A stretch of DNA of 64,000 nt from Tubiluchus corallicola (lineage: Eukaryota > Priapulida > Priapulimorpha > Priapulimorphida > Tubiluchidae): the NCBI GenBank assembly GCA_030141605.1, contig JAQGDQ010000044.1:116501-180500 (forward strand), given 5' to 3'. Each line of letters opens with the position of its first letter. Positions within the stretch are counted from its first letter, which is position 1. Shown here piece after piece: positions 1 to 13,700 of this stretch. The position numbers were made by a program, and so were the translations under genes. The notes under the pieces were generated by a model that was not told the origin of the DNA, did no database searches, and worked only from the letters and a program-made list of their open reading frames with translations.

Positions 1-230
1 AATCATTCTGCAGCCAGAAAATAAACTTCTTTTAGTTGGAATGTAGCCAGACACTAAATTCTTTAACCCAAAAAATAAATGTTCCTCTCACAAAAAATGA
101 AATTTCTCTCAGCCAGAAATTGAACTTTCATCAGCAAAAAGTGAAATTCCTTCAGCCAGAAACTAAATGTTCTTTAAATAGCCAGGAAGTGAACTACTTT
201 TAGCCAGAACATTTTCCTGCCCAGATTTAA
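1..230. repeat. Degenerate minisatellite (AGCCAGAAA-type)
   Basis: The unit is a loose 28-36 bp motif beginning AGCCAGAAA and followed by an A/T-rich TGAACTT-like stretch. It recurs about seven or eight times with heavy drift, for example near 11, 46, 112, 155, 180 and 200. It probably continues left of the window. A related phrase (TTAGCCAGAAAATG) occurs again near 28133, so the unit may belong to a dispersed family. No coding potential is seen. Confidence 0.5.
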
Positions 231-1633
231 TAAAATCAGCATTCATAGGATTGGCATTCACCAGTTTCTGCAAAAACTGATATTGTGTCTTGAGTTCCAC
301 CCTCAGTAAGCTCTACTCCACGTCAGCTCTACCCTTTGCCCAAATTTTGCATCACAGTTTTTGATACATTACTGGGCTTCTTTGTGAATCTTTGTACAGG
401 TACTGGATGATCAATGTTACAGAATAAACTAGCTTGGTGGTTCACAGCAAACTATTGATCACGTACCAGCTAGTGATATTTACATCATGGCTGCAGTTTA
501 CCTGCTAATTAGTCAACACTACCTGCTACACACCTGATCAATACCTGTGCACACCTGGCCTACAAAGCTTTCACCTAGATATAGTCCATCCATTGCTAAT
601 TAGGGGGGATTATAGACATTATGGGTGTAAAACATGGCAAAGTTGCAGACAGCAAAGGAGCATTAGCATTAAATATTAATTTGATAGCAAATTAATTATT
701 AAAATACTAGACACGTGTTGCCTGAAGAACAAGACATGTCATATCTGTTTTAGCTTATGCAACACACAGTTCTTTGTTTTACATTTCTCATTTTAATGTA
801 ATTTTACATACTAAACTACAGCCAAAATTTAAAATAAACTATTTTAACATTAAAGTATATCGATGCTCAGCTGAAGTAACCAATAAAAGGAAGAAAAAAT
901 TCTGTTCTGCAACAAAATCAAGAAGTACTGAAAGCTAGAAGTTTGATTTACAGAAAGTAGAAAACTATGCGTAAGGAAAGCTTAGGAGTCAAAGGTTCGT
1001 AAAAAGAAAAGTAATGTCAGACATCGACACTGAATGCTAAATAAAGTCAACACTACAGGGAATTTTAAGGATGAAAGAAGTGCTGACTATACCAAAAAAC
1101 ACATACACAGCAGTTATTAAATCAGCAAGCATGTGCTTAAACATATCCGGTTGTCGTAACATTATTTTGCTAAGAAATACATTTTAATATCTATTAGCTA
1201 TGTGAAAACTAGTTTGGAAAACAAAAATTCTCGATGCACGAAATATTCCCATTGCATAATGACACAATAAGGTGAGAAGATAATATTATTACAAATTAAT
1301 GGCAATATTATTCAAGATGTAATTACAGCAAGTTTGCTATCCATTACACAGTATAAACACTGTTAAATGTCAACCGTGTCTTAGCCTGCACGTTATTATG
1401 GTTCTACAAGGCCTGTCTCAGTAACTGGTGCAACAAACAGAAGATAATCTAGATCTTAAACTTAGAATACTTGTTGTTCTATAGTGACATGCGTGTTTTT
1501 AATATTATAACATATTTTTGACAACTAGTCAAAACACGAAATGTGTACGGTCAAATTTATAAGTCAATTTCTAAACAAGTCTTGTAACTAATAACTTGTA
1601 TTCAGAGTAACTTAGTTTAAGAGCGTGACCTAC
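231..1633. other. Intron 4 of harmonin (left part); no further exon seen
   Basis: I looked on the minus strand for a PDZ1 continuation (a CG-F-S-V-GG-A pattern) with flanking splice sites and found none. The stretch is AT-rich, without a long ORF or clear repeat. Confidence 0.5.
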
Positions 1634-1758
1634 CACCCCGTATGCTAAATCCCAGTCCGTCACCTTTCACGGTGAGCCTAATGACCCTCAAGCGAGAATT
1701 TGGTGACCTGGGAGAGATCTCGTCATACTCTCTCTGATGCTTGAGTGGAATGAGAGGC
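1634..1758 (-). CDS. USH1C: Harmonin coding exon 4 (start of PDZ1)
   Basis: The exon follows the acceptor ATTTTCAG and encodes PLIPLKHQREYDEISPR, a short basic linker, then LRVIRLTVKGDGLGFSIRG. It stops inside PDZ1 right after the GLGF-SIRGG loop, at the donor GTAGGT (phase 1). The exon carrying the remaining PDZ1 strands was not found between 1 and 1633, so that exon should lie left of the window. Confidence 0.92.
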
Positions 1759-4700
1759 CTGAAAATATGAAAATAAATCTATGGTTATATTTAACTTTAA
1801 TGACCATATATCATAGGATATGTTAATACATAAAACTGACAAAAGATAAATAATAACAACATGGTGTCTGCTTGCAGAAAAATTATTTACCAACATATGT
1901 TGCTACTGAGAAGTATATCTAACCAATACTTAGGAAAAATAATTAGAACACGATGCTTACACAACCATGGTGTTAATCAATGCAAATTAAATAATAACGT
2001 TGACAAGTTTTTCCAAACACTTTCCACATAATAAATCGTTATTACGTGATAAACACTCTGATTGCTTCATGTTTCAGTGGACAATTTTGACACCTTTATT
2101 ATTTATTATTCATACAAAATTAAACAGTGTTTCTTTACTGGTTACCCCTCTATCACTGCCATCTTGTAAGTGTCCATAATGGCTTTCTTCAGTGTCCCAT
2201 TATTTGTAAGTAAAACACAGACCACATTTAAATTCGAAAATTACGTATCATCATTAACTAAAGCGACTATGGTCAAAATTATGCAAAATGACACAAATGA
2301 TACTATCCTTTTCTGACAGTAAAATTATCAGGTATCCAAGATCGGAATGAGGCAGCAGCTGGCCACACGCCCTACTACTATTTTAAATATTTTTTCTCAG
2401 GTAAAAGACATCTGTCATTTCAGAAACTTCAGAGACCATTTGATGCGGATACCATCTCATCCACATGTGTATTATCAAATGTGCTATAACAATCACCATC
2501 ATGTCAAGTTATACCTAATTAAAGAGAATACATACTAACCTGATGTAGTCAAATAAAGGCAATTTCTTTGGATGATTAACAATAAACTTCAATTCTTCGA
2601 CTAACTGCTTCACAGACATAGTACTGAAACAAACAATATTTTAATTAACAAACAAAACTAAATATAATTAATTATTTACAACCGTCATTAATAAAAAAGG
2701 CCTACAGTTTTTTAATGACATTTTTTTTATGGTAATGCAGCATGTCAAGCCTGTGCACCTCTCCAACAACAGGGCTTAGGCTTAATTATTATGATGACAG
2801 TGTGGCAAGACTGGAGACTGTCTCATCATCAAGGATGGTTCTCTGGATATTGATATCTTTCCTTTCACAGACAGTAAGATTTGCATGATGTTAGAAAATT
2901 AGGACAACTGAAAACATGTAGGACCCACGCAGCCAAGATGTCACTTCTGAACAGAATTACGAATCACTATTACTTGCTCATTACTGTATCAATCATTTTC
3001 TGTCTGTTTCTAGTTTAGGATGTTCTGGAGAACAGAGATCTAGCTGCAGACTTTATCAGCAGTCATTTCAAATCAATGGTTCTCATTTAGCTTACCGTAG
3101 TGATTTTGCTGTAGTTTTACAATTTTCAATTCTGTTTGATAATTATAACATACGAGTTGGTGCCACACACAGTTTAGGTTTTACATTTTTTTTAACTTTT
3201 ATCCGTGTGCGGTTCAGGGAAGCGGGTTAATGGGCAGTTTTGTTTCCTTGCTGCTTGGAGAGTTGGCTCCCTGTTGTTACTGGCACAGGCCCCTGGCTGT
3301 TAATGTTAAGTTTAAACAATTTTTCTTTTTTGAGCGGATAATATAATAAAATATAATCAGTAATCAGATAAATCAGTAATGTCAAGTATACATTTACTGA
3401 TGAACAATACAATACAATACAATGCAATACATTACAGTACAGTACAGTACAGTACAATACAATACAATACAATACAATACAATACAATACAATACAATAC
3501 AATACAATACAATACAATACAATACAATACAATACAATACAATACAATACAATACAATACAATACAATACAATACAATACAATACAATACAATACAATAC
3601 AATACAATACAATACAATACAACACAATACAATACAATGTACATGTGTAGAAAACCACACATTACACAACAGTGTAAGTAAAAATTATATTTATAAGGAG
3701 CTAATTTTTTTTTAAATTTACAATTATGAACTGTACAACATGTTAATGCAAATGGTCGAGGTTTTTAAAATACATGTACATATTCATTGCAAATCAAATG
3801 ACAGAATAAAATTACTAGGCCCACAAACATGGCTAGATCTCTGACAGGCAAGTATACGCCGCAGCCTAGTGTCCGCTTTGGTGACATTTAGTAAAAAAAT
3901 ATATGCTTTTTTCTCACTACAGTTGTGTTGAAATATGTGCTAATTTGGTTTGCAATAAATAATAAAACAGTGGTATTAAATTTTCTTAAGAACATTCGTA
4001 TTCACAAGCAAAAGATAGCTACTATATTTAAAGAATTCGCGTTACGTTTATTTTAAGCTATGTGAACGTCGCTAAAATATATCACGAGTAAAAAATATTC
4101 AGCGCGGGTGCGGGCAAGTTAGAAGGCCAGTTTGAGGCGGCCCCATAATTCCTAAGGGCCCGAAAAGATCATAATCTGGTCCTTCCCACAAACATTTGCT
4201 ATAACAATAATGAATATAAGCCGAACGTGTCAGAGAGCCTGGTGGAACGTTCCGGAACAATCTTGCAAAATAATTATAACAGTTATACAGCAATGCATGA
4301 TCAGTGATGAACCTGATAAGGCAGGACGTTCAACTCCCAGTTGTAAAGTGCAAAAAAATTCACAGCCCTCACGGGTGCGGAACCTTGCTACAGTCGAAAA
4401 AAAGAGGAAGACTGAATTGTACTGTATCTAGTGAGTTTTAGGTTGGACGCGATAATAAGAATTTACCATCGCTAATGGGGGTCAAGATAAGAAGTGAAAG
4501 GGTGGAAACAAACACACAAACCCAGTTTAACGTTCTATAAAATGAAAGACACCGCTATTATATTGCCCAATAACTCAATTTTGCAATGATTTTATCAGCT
4601 TGCAAACATTGATTGAAAAGCAAAACTGTTACAGACACGTGCGAGGAATCATAATTGTGATAGGGTAACGTTAATTTTAAATTACACTGCACTATTATAA

Positions 4701-7700
4701 TTTTCTTTCTACATTTTTGTGGAAGGCGTAGTCAAAAAATACATGTATCCGCCCCCGTTAAGGTGTAAAACGAATTAAAAAGTTAAGAGCCATGAGGTGA
4801 TAAAAATGTCACTCGGCTACGATTCGAATCCAAGACTCTGAGTCAGTATAAATGAAAATGTTTACAAAGTTAAAGATGATAAACATATGAATCCACTGGG
4901 ATTCGAACCCAAAAGCTCGAGTGTAGTAGTGTAAACAGCTCTATCAGATTAACCGATATTATGCTCATTTCTCAATACACACTCGTTACTACCAACACGA
5001 AACACAAAATTACCAGATAAAAAGCAAGAAACACAAGGCGAAAAATCTCATTTGGTGGCGACAAGATTTTGCTTAGAAGTACAAACACATACAAATATAA
5101 CATCACCTACGCTAATTCATTTCAAAGCCTGCTACCTGACCCAGTAGTACGTGCAACTTGGAGTCTGGAGACACACGTACACATGAACAATAACATTATG
5201 CAATTATGTTAGGAATTTAGCTCTTAGACATTATATTGCAGGTCATAGTGAAAGCTTAATCACCAAAGCCGGAAACACTAGACATGCGTACACACAAAAC
5301 TAATCTCCCGCTTGGAATAAGTCAAAAGACACACAACACAGACCCAGGTGTACAAAAGTACCGATAAGAAGAAATTAATTGTATCAGAATAATACTAAAC
5401 ACCTGTACTGATCAGCTGAACTATATACCACAAATAACAGGTCACTCCCAAAAAACAGACATCTCAGCGATATGGATAACTTATTTTTTTTATTACAGTT
5501 ACGCCTTTTTCAAGCCAGATAGAAACTCTACACTGGGCTGGGCCTGCTTACGGTAAATAGCTGTGACGGAACTGGAATCTAGCACATTTGCCCATGACAA
5601 TCGTTTAACATGAGATAGTTATGTTTGGATGCTTATATATCCTTGATGGGAGAAATAGCAAGTGCAGTATTCAATGGAATCGCCAAAAGCAGTTTCACTG
5701 TCAGTACCCATCCATTGACAGATCAAAATCAACACACACTTGCACACCACTGCCATTTATTAGGAAAATGGTACAATAAATCTCCGGGAAACTTACTATA
5801 ACAATATGCAATGAAACAATAACAATTTTCAATGTTTTTGCAGTACAGTTCTTATTTAAGATTTTTTAATATGCAATTGTTGCAAGTCTTATATCACAAC
5901 TCAAGTGTAAGCTTTTACAATTTAAACCCTCCCTACAGCTTGTACCACACAATTTAATTTTATGAGTTATACCTAAATGTTTACAATCAACAACGCATAT
6001 ATAGGCTGTGCCTCTACCTGCAAAAACAGCTATAAAAGCTTAGTATTGATTATTTGTAGCATGGGAACATGTCAAGGCGAATGCGCATTAGAAACTTGTT
6101 AAAAACTAATAATTATTCGTAGTTTGAGCAATTATTTACGCTAAGGAAAGCAACAGATAACTGTCAGGAATTCAGAATGTTCCCCTCCTACTGAGCAAAT
6201 CATCCATAGCATAAAACTACGACAAGGCCAGTGAAACAAATAATTAGAGACACACAAGAGAGTAAACTGCAAAAGCGGACTACTAAGAGTACTCAAGGTA
6301 GGCTTACTCCTGCAAGCACGGTCGCTGACGTACACAGCAATACAAACATACTACATTCGGAGAAGGCCCCTTAACAGAAAGCGTGAACTTTGACGAAACA
6401 CTGCAAGCCTATTTTATTTACCTTTTTATCTATACAAAGAGAAAAACAATTGAATATAATACATTAATTCATCTACATATAACAGGGAACCTTACTTCCT
6501 ATTACTGTATATTTATAATACACCTTCCCCCAGCTGTCTATATTCAACGAACTTTTTTCATGTTAAATTTGAAAAAAAATATAAATGAAAATTCTCTGAA
6601 CTGTTTGCATGGAGTAATTATTAGCTAGGCATTGTGTTACTTGTGCTGTTTGATTATTTCCGGCCCCGATGAAGGTCCGTTTGGACCGAAAAGGGTCAGC
6701 AGCATAGTGGATTTTCAATAAATTTTGACCTGTTTTCCAAACATGGACAGTGGAATTATTGGCTAGTTTTTCGAAAAGGCTTATCAGGCATAGCTTTTAG
6801 AACTATTTACTTTGCTGCTTCACTTCGTTTTTTAAATTAAATTTTTCCAGATGTCTACATGAGAACCAAAATTTTGGTAAAACGTGAAAGCAAAAAAGCA
6901 CACCTCTTCAGCAACAGTAGCCTATAATAACATTGAAAAGGACAAACATCAAACATACACCTGTGTTTAGCCTTTTTGTGCACATGCATGCATATACCTG
7001 ATAATGCTAGCATACTTTACAGCTGCTAATAAGCCTTGCATTGCTCCAGTTGTCATAGTTACCCCTCTGCTAAACCACCCCGCATCAATGAACTTATTCA
7101 TACAAACTGGTCTTTGTTGGGATGATTTTGGGGGTTAAAAAGAGAAATTTGGTAAACAGCTGGAGAAGAGGATCAACTAAGTTCAAGCAGAAATGAATGA
7201 AAGCTGTGTTTACCTGTCATCAGGCAGCAGGTTGCAACACAATAAACTAGTTTTATTTCTTGTTTACGAAAATACAGATTAGTTGAAGTTTGCAAATAAT
7301 CTGCTTTGGCTGCGTTTGTATAGTTTAATGTTTGCACTTTATTGTAAAAACATTATAAAATAGCTTTTTGTTATCATTAAAATAATGTCCTATAATCTTA
7401 TACAGTGAACACTGTACAAATTTAACTCTACACAAAATTTAATCCGACAAAATGATAGTAAGATTTTAATACTGCATTTTCAGTAATTAAGCTGATAAGA
7501 CCATTTTTTAAATTCAACTCAGGGTTATTAATACTCTATTTTTGGAATGCATGTCCTGTGTTTTCTTAACCTGCACAAAACAGAATTTCATTGTACAGGC
7601 CTAATTAATGTTGTTCCAACTTTACATGGTTTTACTGATTTAACTGTTTTTACAATATTATTATAAAATCTATAAAATGAGTGTCACACTCAGTGGTTTT

Positions 7701-10700
7701 TTTTGTAAAGGTAACCAAATCTTTAAAACAGACATCAGTAAATTGTAGACACATCAAATATTTGACACAACGTCCTTGGTATGATATACATCCATGTTAT
7801 ATTACTAAACCTTTAAATATAAAAATGTCGTCAGCATAATGTCACAGGTGATCAACACGAATATCACCTACTTGAACTAGCTCAGTTGCCTAGGCTTCAT
7901 CACCATCATCATCATCATCAATGTCACAGTTGATCAACATGAATATCACCTAGCTCAGTTGCCTACGCTTCATCATCATCATCATTGATGACATGGTTGA
8001 CCAACATAAATACCACCTGCCTGAATCATCTCAGTTGTCTAAGCTTCATCACCATCTATGGCATAGTTGATCAACAAGAATACCATCTACCCAAACCATC
8101 TCAGTTGTCTAGGCTTCGTCGTCATTTATGCCATAGTTGATCAACATGAATACCACCTACCCAAACCATCTCAGTTGTCTAGGCTTCGTCGTCATTTATG
8201 CCATAGTTGATCAACATGAATACCACCTACCCGAACCATCTCAGTTGTCTAGGCTTCGTCGTCATTTATGCCATAGTTGATCAACATGAATACAACCTAC
8301 CCAAACCATCTCAGTTGTCTAGGGTTCGTCGTCATTTATGGCATAGTTGATCAACAAGAATACCACCTACCCAAACCATCTCAGTTGTCTAGGGTTCGTT
8401 GTCATTTATGCCATAGTTGATCAACATGAATACCACCTACCCGAACCATCTCAGTTGTCTAGGCTTCGTCGTCATTTATGCCATAGTTGATCAACATGAA
8501 TACCACCTACCCGAACCATCTCAGTTGTCTAGGCTTCGTCGTCATTTATGCCATAGTTGATCAACATAAATACCACCTACCCGAACCATCTCAGTTGTCT
8601 AGGCTTCGTCGTCATTTATGCCATAGTTGATCAACATGAATACCACCTACCCAAACCATCTCAGTTGTCTAGGGTTCGTCGTCATTTATGGCATAGTTGA
8701 TCAACAAGAATACCACCTACCCAAACCATCTCAGTTGTCTAGGGTTCGTTGTCATTTATGCCATAGTTGATCAACATGAATACCACCTACCCGAACCATC
8801 TCAGTTGTCTAGGCTTCGTCGTCATTTATGCCATAGTTGATCAACATGAATACCACCTACCCGAACCATCTCAGTTGTCTAGGCTTCGTCGTCATTTATG
8901 CCATAGTTGATCAACATGAATACCACCTACCCAAACCATCTCAGTTGTCTAGGGTTCGTCGTCATTTATGGCATAGTTGATCAACATGAATACCACTTAC
9001 ACGAACCACCTCAGTTGTCTAGGCTGCGTCGTCATTTATGCCATAGTTGATCAACAGGAATACCACCTACCCAAACCATCTCAGTTGTCTAGGGTTCGTC
9101 GTCATTTATGGCATAGTTGATCAACATGAATACCACCTACCGGAACCATCTCAGTTTTCTAGGCTTAATCATCTTTGATATAATTAAGCAACAAGAATGC
9201 TACCTACTTGAACTATTTCAGTTCTGGGCTTCATTTCCGTCTATGACATGATTGGCATCTATAATTGATCAACATGAATACCACCTACTTGAGCTACTTC
9301 GATCAACATGATAAATCAGCATGTACTGAAACTATCTTACTTGTCTAAGCTTCATAGACATTTGTATCATCAAGTATACCATGTACATATTTTTGACTTT
9401 GTCACTTGTCTAGGTTTCATGAGCTTCTATGACACTATCCAACACCATGTATACCATGAACTTGAAAATTTCTAGTCAATTGCTTTTTCAATATTTACAT
9501 ATTATGTAATCGAATAATTTACATGCATTAATTTCCAGTTTCATCATTGCCATGACCACACACCATTAATTTTCTTAGTTAACCTTCGGGAAGGTTACAT
9601 GTGGAAGTCTTACAGGCCATATTGACAAACCTACTTTTCATTAGAAGAAGGAGCTGTCTTTAACATACTGCATTCCGACTACACCAAAATGTATAGTTTT
9701 TCTGCGTTTCGCTAACATTTAATTCACAATCAGCAGGAAAACACTATGTGGAATAAATGCTTATTGGATTATTATCACTAAGTATGAATTAAAGTTGGCA
9801 AAAGTAAAAATTCTAATACGATCAACTTCAGTAAATTGTCAATGGCCATGGATTTAAGACTTAATGAAATTTACAACATGATGGAAACTTTGTATTTATA
9901 GAGGTACAGTATCTAAAGTAGGTATAGGCCTATAACCGATATACTCTACAGTTACATAGCAATACTGGGTAAACTTAAAATCCTAAAATAGGCAAATTAG
10001 TCATTATTGGTAGCGGTAACCTAGGTGCTGCAATAACACCTATAACCCAAAATTGCTATAATAACTGGACACCAAAGTTTTCGGGTCACTCTACATTGTG
10101 TACATAACACAGGTAGCCTTTTTAGCTGGACGATGAATGAACACGGAAAAGTTTTTACAAGAAAAACAAATACAACATGGATTATTGGCCCGAGGAAAGA
10201 AGTCTTAGGATTAGGCATGTAGATAATCTGTTGCTACTCCAGATTACCAAGTACAGTTTATCTACTTACAAGAGCTGACAGTGAGGTTTTAACAGTGTAC
10301 ACCTGTAGTACAGTGTAGATGATCATTTGTGTAAGTGCAAGACATCATGCACAATGGATTTTTGGAAAATGTGACGCCCAGTGGCCTACTAACTACACAA
10401 AAGCTGAGAAAACGATTTTCAATCAGTAAGATTGGATAAGCCGATAAGAAAAACAGAGATTGCGATACGGCAAAGCTTACATAAAACGAAAGTTTGCTTT
10501 TATTCAGTGCTTCTATCAGTCTTTGCAGTGTTTGACTAGAGCGTTTGACACAATAAACACAGTATCAAGTAAGTATGAAATAAGCCTGAAAACAATAATA
10601 AACTGGAGTCTGACCAATTCTGCCACTGGGACTCAACTCCAAGATTCTCTGCTTTCCAAGCAGCTGCATTGCAATATTTCTCATATATAATGCAAAGGTA

Positions 10701-13700
10701 ACATATTCTTACTGAGTGGCTGCTAAATGCTACTGGACGTATACATAAGTGAACACTTCTCTTAAAAATACTCACTCATGGTAAATTCGAAGTCCGGCAT
10801 ATACCTGATCTCTTTCCACTTCAGACGTTAACAATTCTTGCACCTGCAAAATAAAATATGCTGAGCTTTTGTCATTACGAATGCTTTTAGATGCAACGTA
10901 CTAGAAAATTTCTCCAATTCCAAGCACATGCGATGCTAACGCCAACTATTAACTAGAAAAGATAAAGAACTGCAAGAATGTGCTTTGAAACTAAAAGCTT
11001 TGGGAAGACTGGACTTTTACTCTCACTCATTAAGGCTCTGCAATCGTTTTAATGCGTAAAAATCTAAACGTAATTAGACAGCTTTTCAATAAATACTAAT
11101 ATACAAGCCAAATACCCGACAGTAAAATGCTTGCGCGGTTCGAGCAAGCTCCGTGCCATCTCTTATAGCCATGGTAACCGCATCATATGCACAACTCATA
11201 ACTCTTGGTTATACAGAATCAACCTATTAGCATTTTATCACAGCATACCATCAGTACGGTATTATTTGCTTCTATATATTGTGTTATGACACACATGTAT
11301 CGATGCTCGGCAGTGATATTGCTAAATACCCACTACGAAATTTACACAATATGAGTGCTGCCAATAGATAATATCAAAATTTAATCAGTAAATTACTGTA
11401 CAATTTTGTTATAAACAACACACAACAAAACCCCCATTACACGGTCAAATCAAAAGCACTGAATCTTTGACCACACAAGCTATAAAGTGCGATATATAAT
11501 GAAAAGCCTTGTACCCTCTCTGGAGTCAGTACACAGGATGCATGCTCTGTATATTTTCCCATGACAAGCAAACAAGTTTGAAAAATGCAATATTTGTGTC
11601 AAATGAAATAATGCTACGCACTGGAAAGTTCAACAGTCAGATTGAACTAACATAGTAACGAAACGATTCTTATTACTCCTGTACTTAGTAAATGTGGCCT
11701 GCATAACGTTTGTTGCAAGGAAAATAGTGACAGTGTATGCAAAAACTGGAAACTTCCAAAGGACTCATGGCAGATGATTCAACAAGTACTATGGCAGATC
11801 ATTCAAAGTGCTATATTCAGTAACTTGTTTCATTTTCTCTGTATAGATGACACTACTGTAAGACCACTAATCTACTATGAATGCAGGTATAAATCTTATA
11901 CCAGCAATATAAAATTAATACGTGTGAGTAAGTTAGTGTTGAAATTAACTATTTTCACAAAAACAATTCACTAGAGTGTAATGTGCAATACTACATATCA
12001 TAAATTACCAATGTGTCCTCAAAGGAATACTTTTACGTTTTATCTGTATTCTTTGACACTTTCTCTTACATATAATAATAGTAATAATAGCTACCTATCA
12101 GATTGGCTGCAATTTTGAAAAATCCCAAGATTTACAGAAATGAAAGACGGGTCAACACTGCAGGCATAGGTCAAACTCTCAGTTAGGAGTGAAAGTAACA
12201 AAAGCTCTCTCGCCTGCTTTGCATAGTCTTTCAATTACTTACAAACTGTTGGCACTAGATGGTACTCTCTGTTCTCGTAATTTAAGAAGCTTATAATTTT
12301 ATGATTTGTTGGTGGATTTTAATCATCCTTGTTATAATGCAATCAAGGTTCTTCCTATAATGATGACGACGATGATGATGATGACAAATAATGGATCTTT
12401 TTCCAAAATTACTGTTGTCTGGTGCAGAGCTTTCACTGTGTAAAGCTTGTTAATGTAGCCTCACCATTTTTTATTTTATTGTGCAGACAGGCAGACACAC
12501 ACACACAGACAAAATAGATGCTATTAAATGCCGCACCTATGCCGCAGTGTAATACCACAACATGTAATACCATCAGGGAGAGAATGATAGCCCATTTTTG
12601 CCACCACTGACATGTTTGTTAAATTATGAGTAGGGCATTACGAAGCTATTAGCAAACATTAATGCAAAACCTACAAGATTCTAAATAGGTCACTACATAC
12701 TTGGTAATTTTCCACTCAATTTAGCATAATAAAGACCATCATGCGAATAAACTGCTAAGTACTTATAACTCGTAAAAGGCGTGAAAATTATGCTAAATCT
12801 ACTCCACTAACTTGTGAAAAATGGTACATGGCAAATTACAGATCTAATCAGCCAAGCCTCTCATATGTCATAAGGTATTATCTACGTGTTATTAAATTTT
12901 TTAGGTACTATTATTCTAATTAATAGCAAATTGTTAGACCTGTATGATTTTACGTGTGAACGCATGGGTAAACGCAAATCCTAAATTATCATTATTTCGA
13001 AACAATTAAAATTTAATATTTTACGTACAACTGTGAATTGACATGATCTTCACAAAAAATTGCAGAGCATAAGTACAGTACAATACAAAATTACAACAGA
13101 TAAAATTTCGTCCAATTGCATAATAGTTAAACCCTAAATAACATTGTGTGCCCATTCATACAGTGTTATTCTTGCAAGAAGAGCAGTGCATTGGAATTTG
13201 GAAAGTAAAAGTATTTGGTATGAATGTTATGTAATTACACAGCATTACGTAATTGCTGTTGTTACAGTAAAATAGCCATACAGGCATCCTGTATAATCTT
13301 GCCAGCAGATAACTGAAGTGTGACAAAATAAACTGTTTTGACAAAACAACCAATGAGAGAAGTATTAAAACACTCCGGATGTTCAAGCTTGTTGGTAATC
13401 ATTGGAAAAGTCAATGGAAAAACACACTTGCCCTAGTGTAAAAACAGACCTTCGCAAAAGATTTAAAGACTGAGTTTTGTATAAGCTGAAAAGCTATGGC
13501 TTAAAGCCTTTTAAAAATAATTACTGCATGCGGGTCTTCAGCTCTTATTAATTAGTTACTAACATACATAATTAACTAGTAATGTCTACTGTGTTTTGTA
13601 TAAAAAACCAGGTTGATGGGAAGGACGGGGTAGAAAACTTAACTCTTAAATGACATGTAATAGGCTACTTAGCATAGATCTATAAAAATATGAACAAGAC

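Noticed and set aside
3227-3715. Overlapping open frames of 76-143 codons on both strands
   Set aside because: They follow the (AATAC)n array; a five-base period free of stops opens frames by itself.
4797-4958. Intact tRNA gene on the minus strand
   Set aside because: The T-arm is good, but the acceptor stem and anticodon arm do not pair, so only a degenerate tRNA-like sequence was annotated.
7885-9170. Regularly spaced repeats that could be mistaken for a CRISPR array
   Set aside because: The whole 70-bp unit repeats without unique spacers, and the host is an animal.
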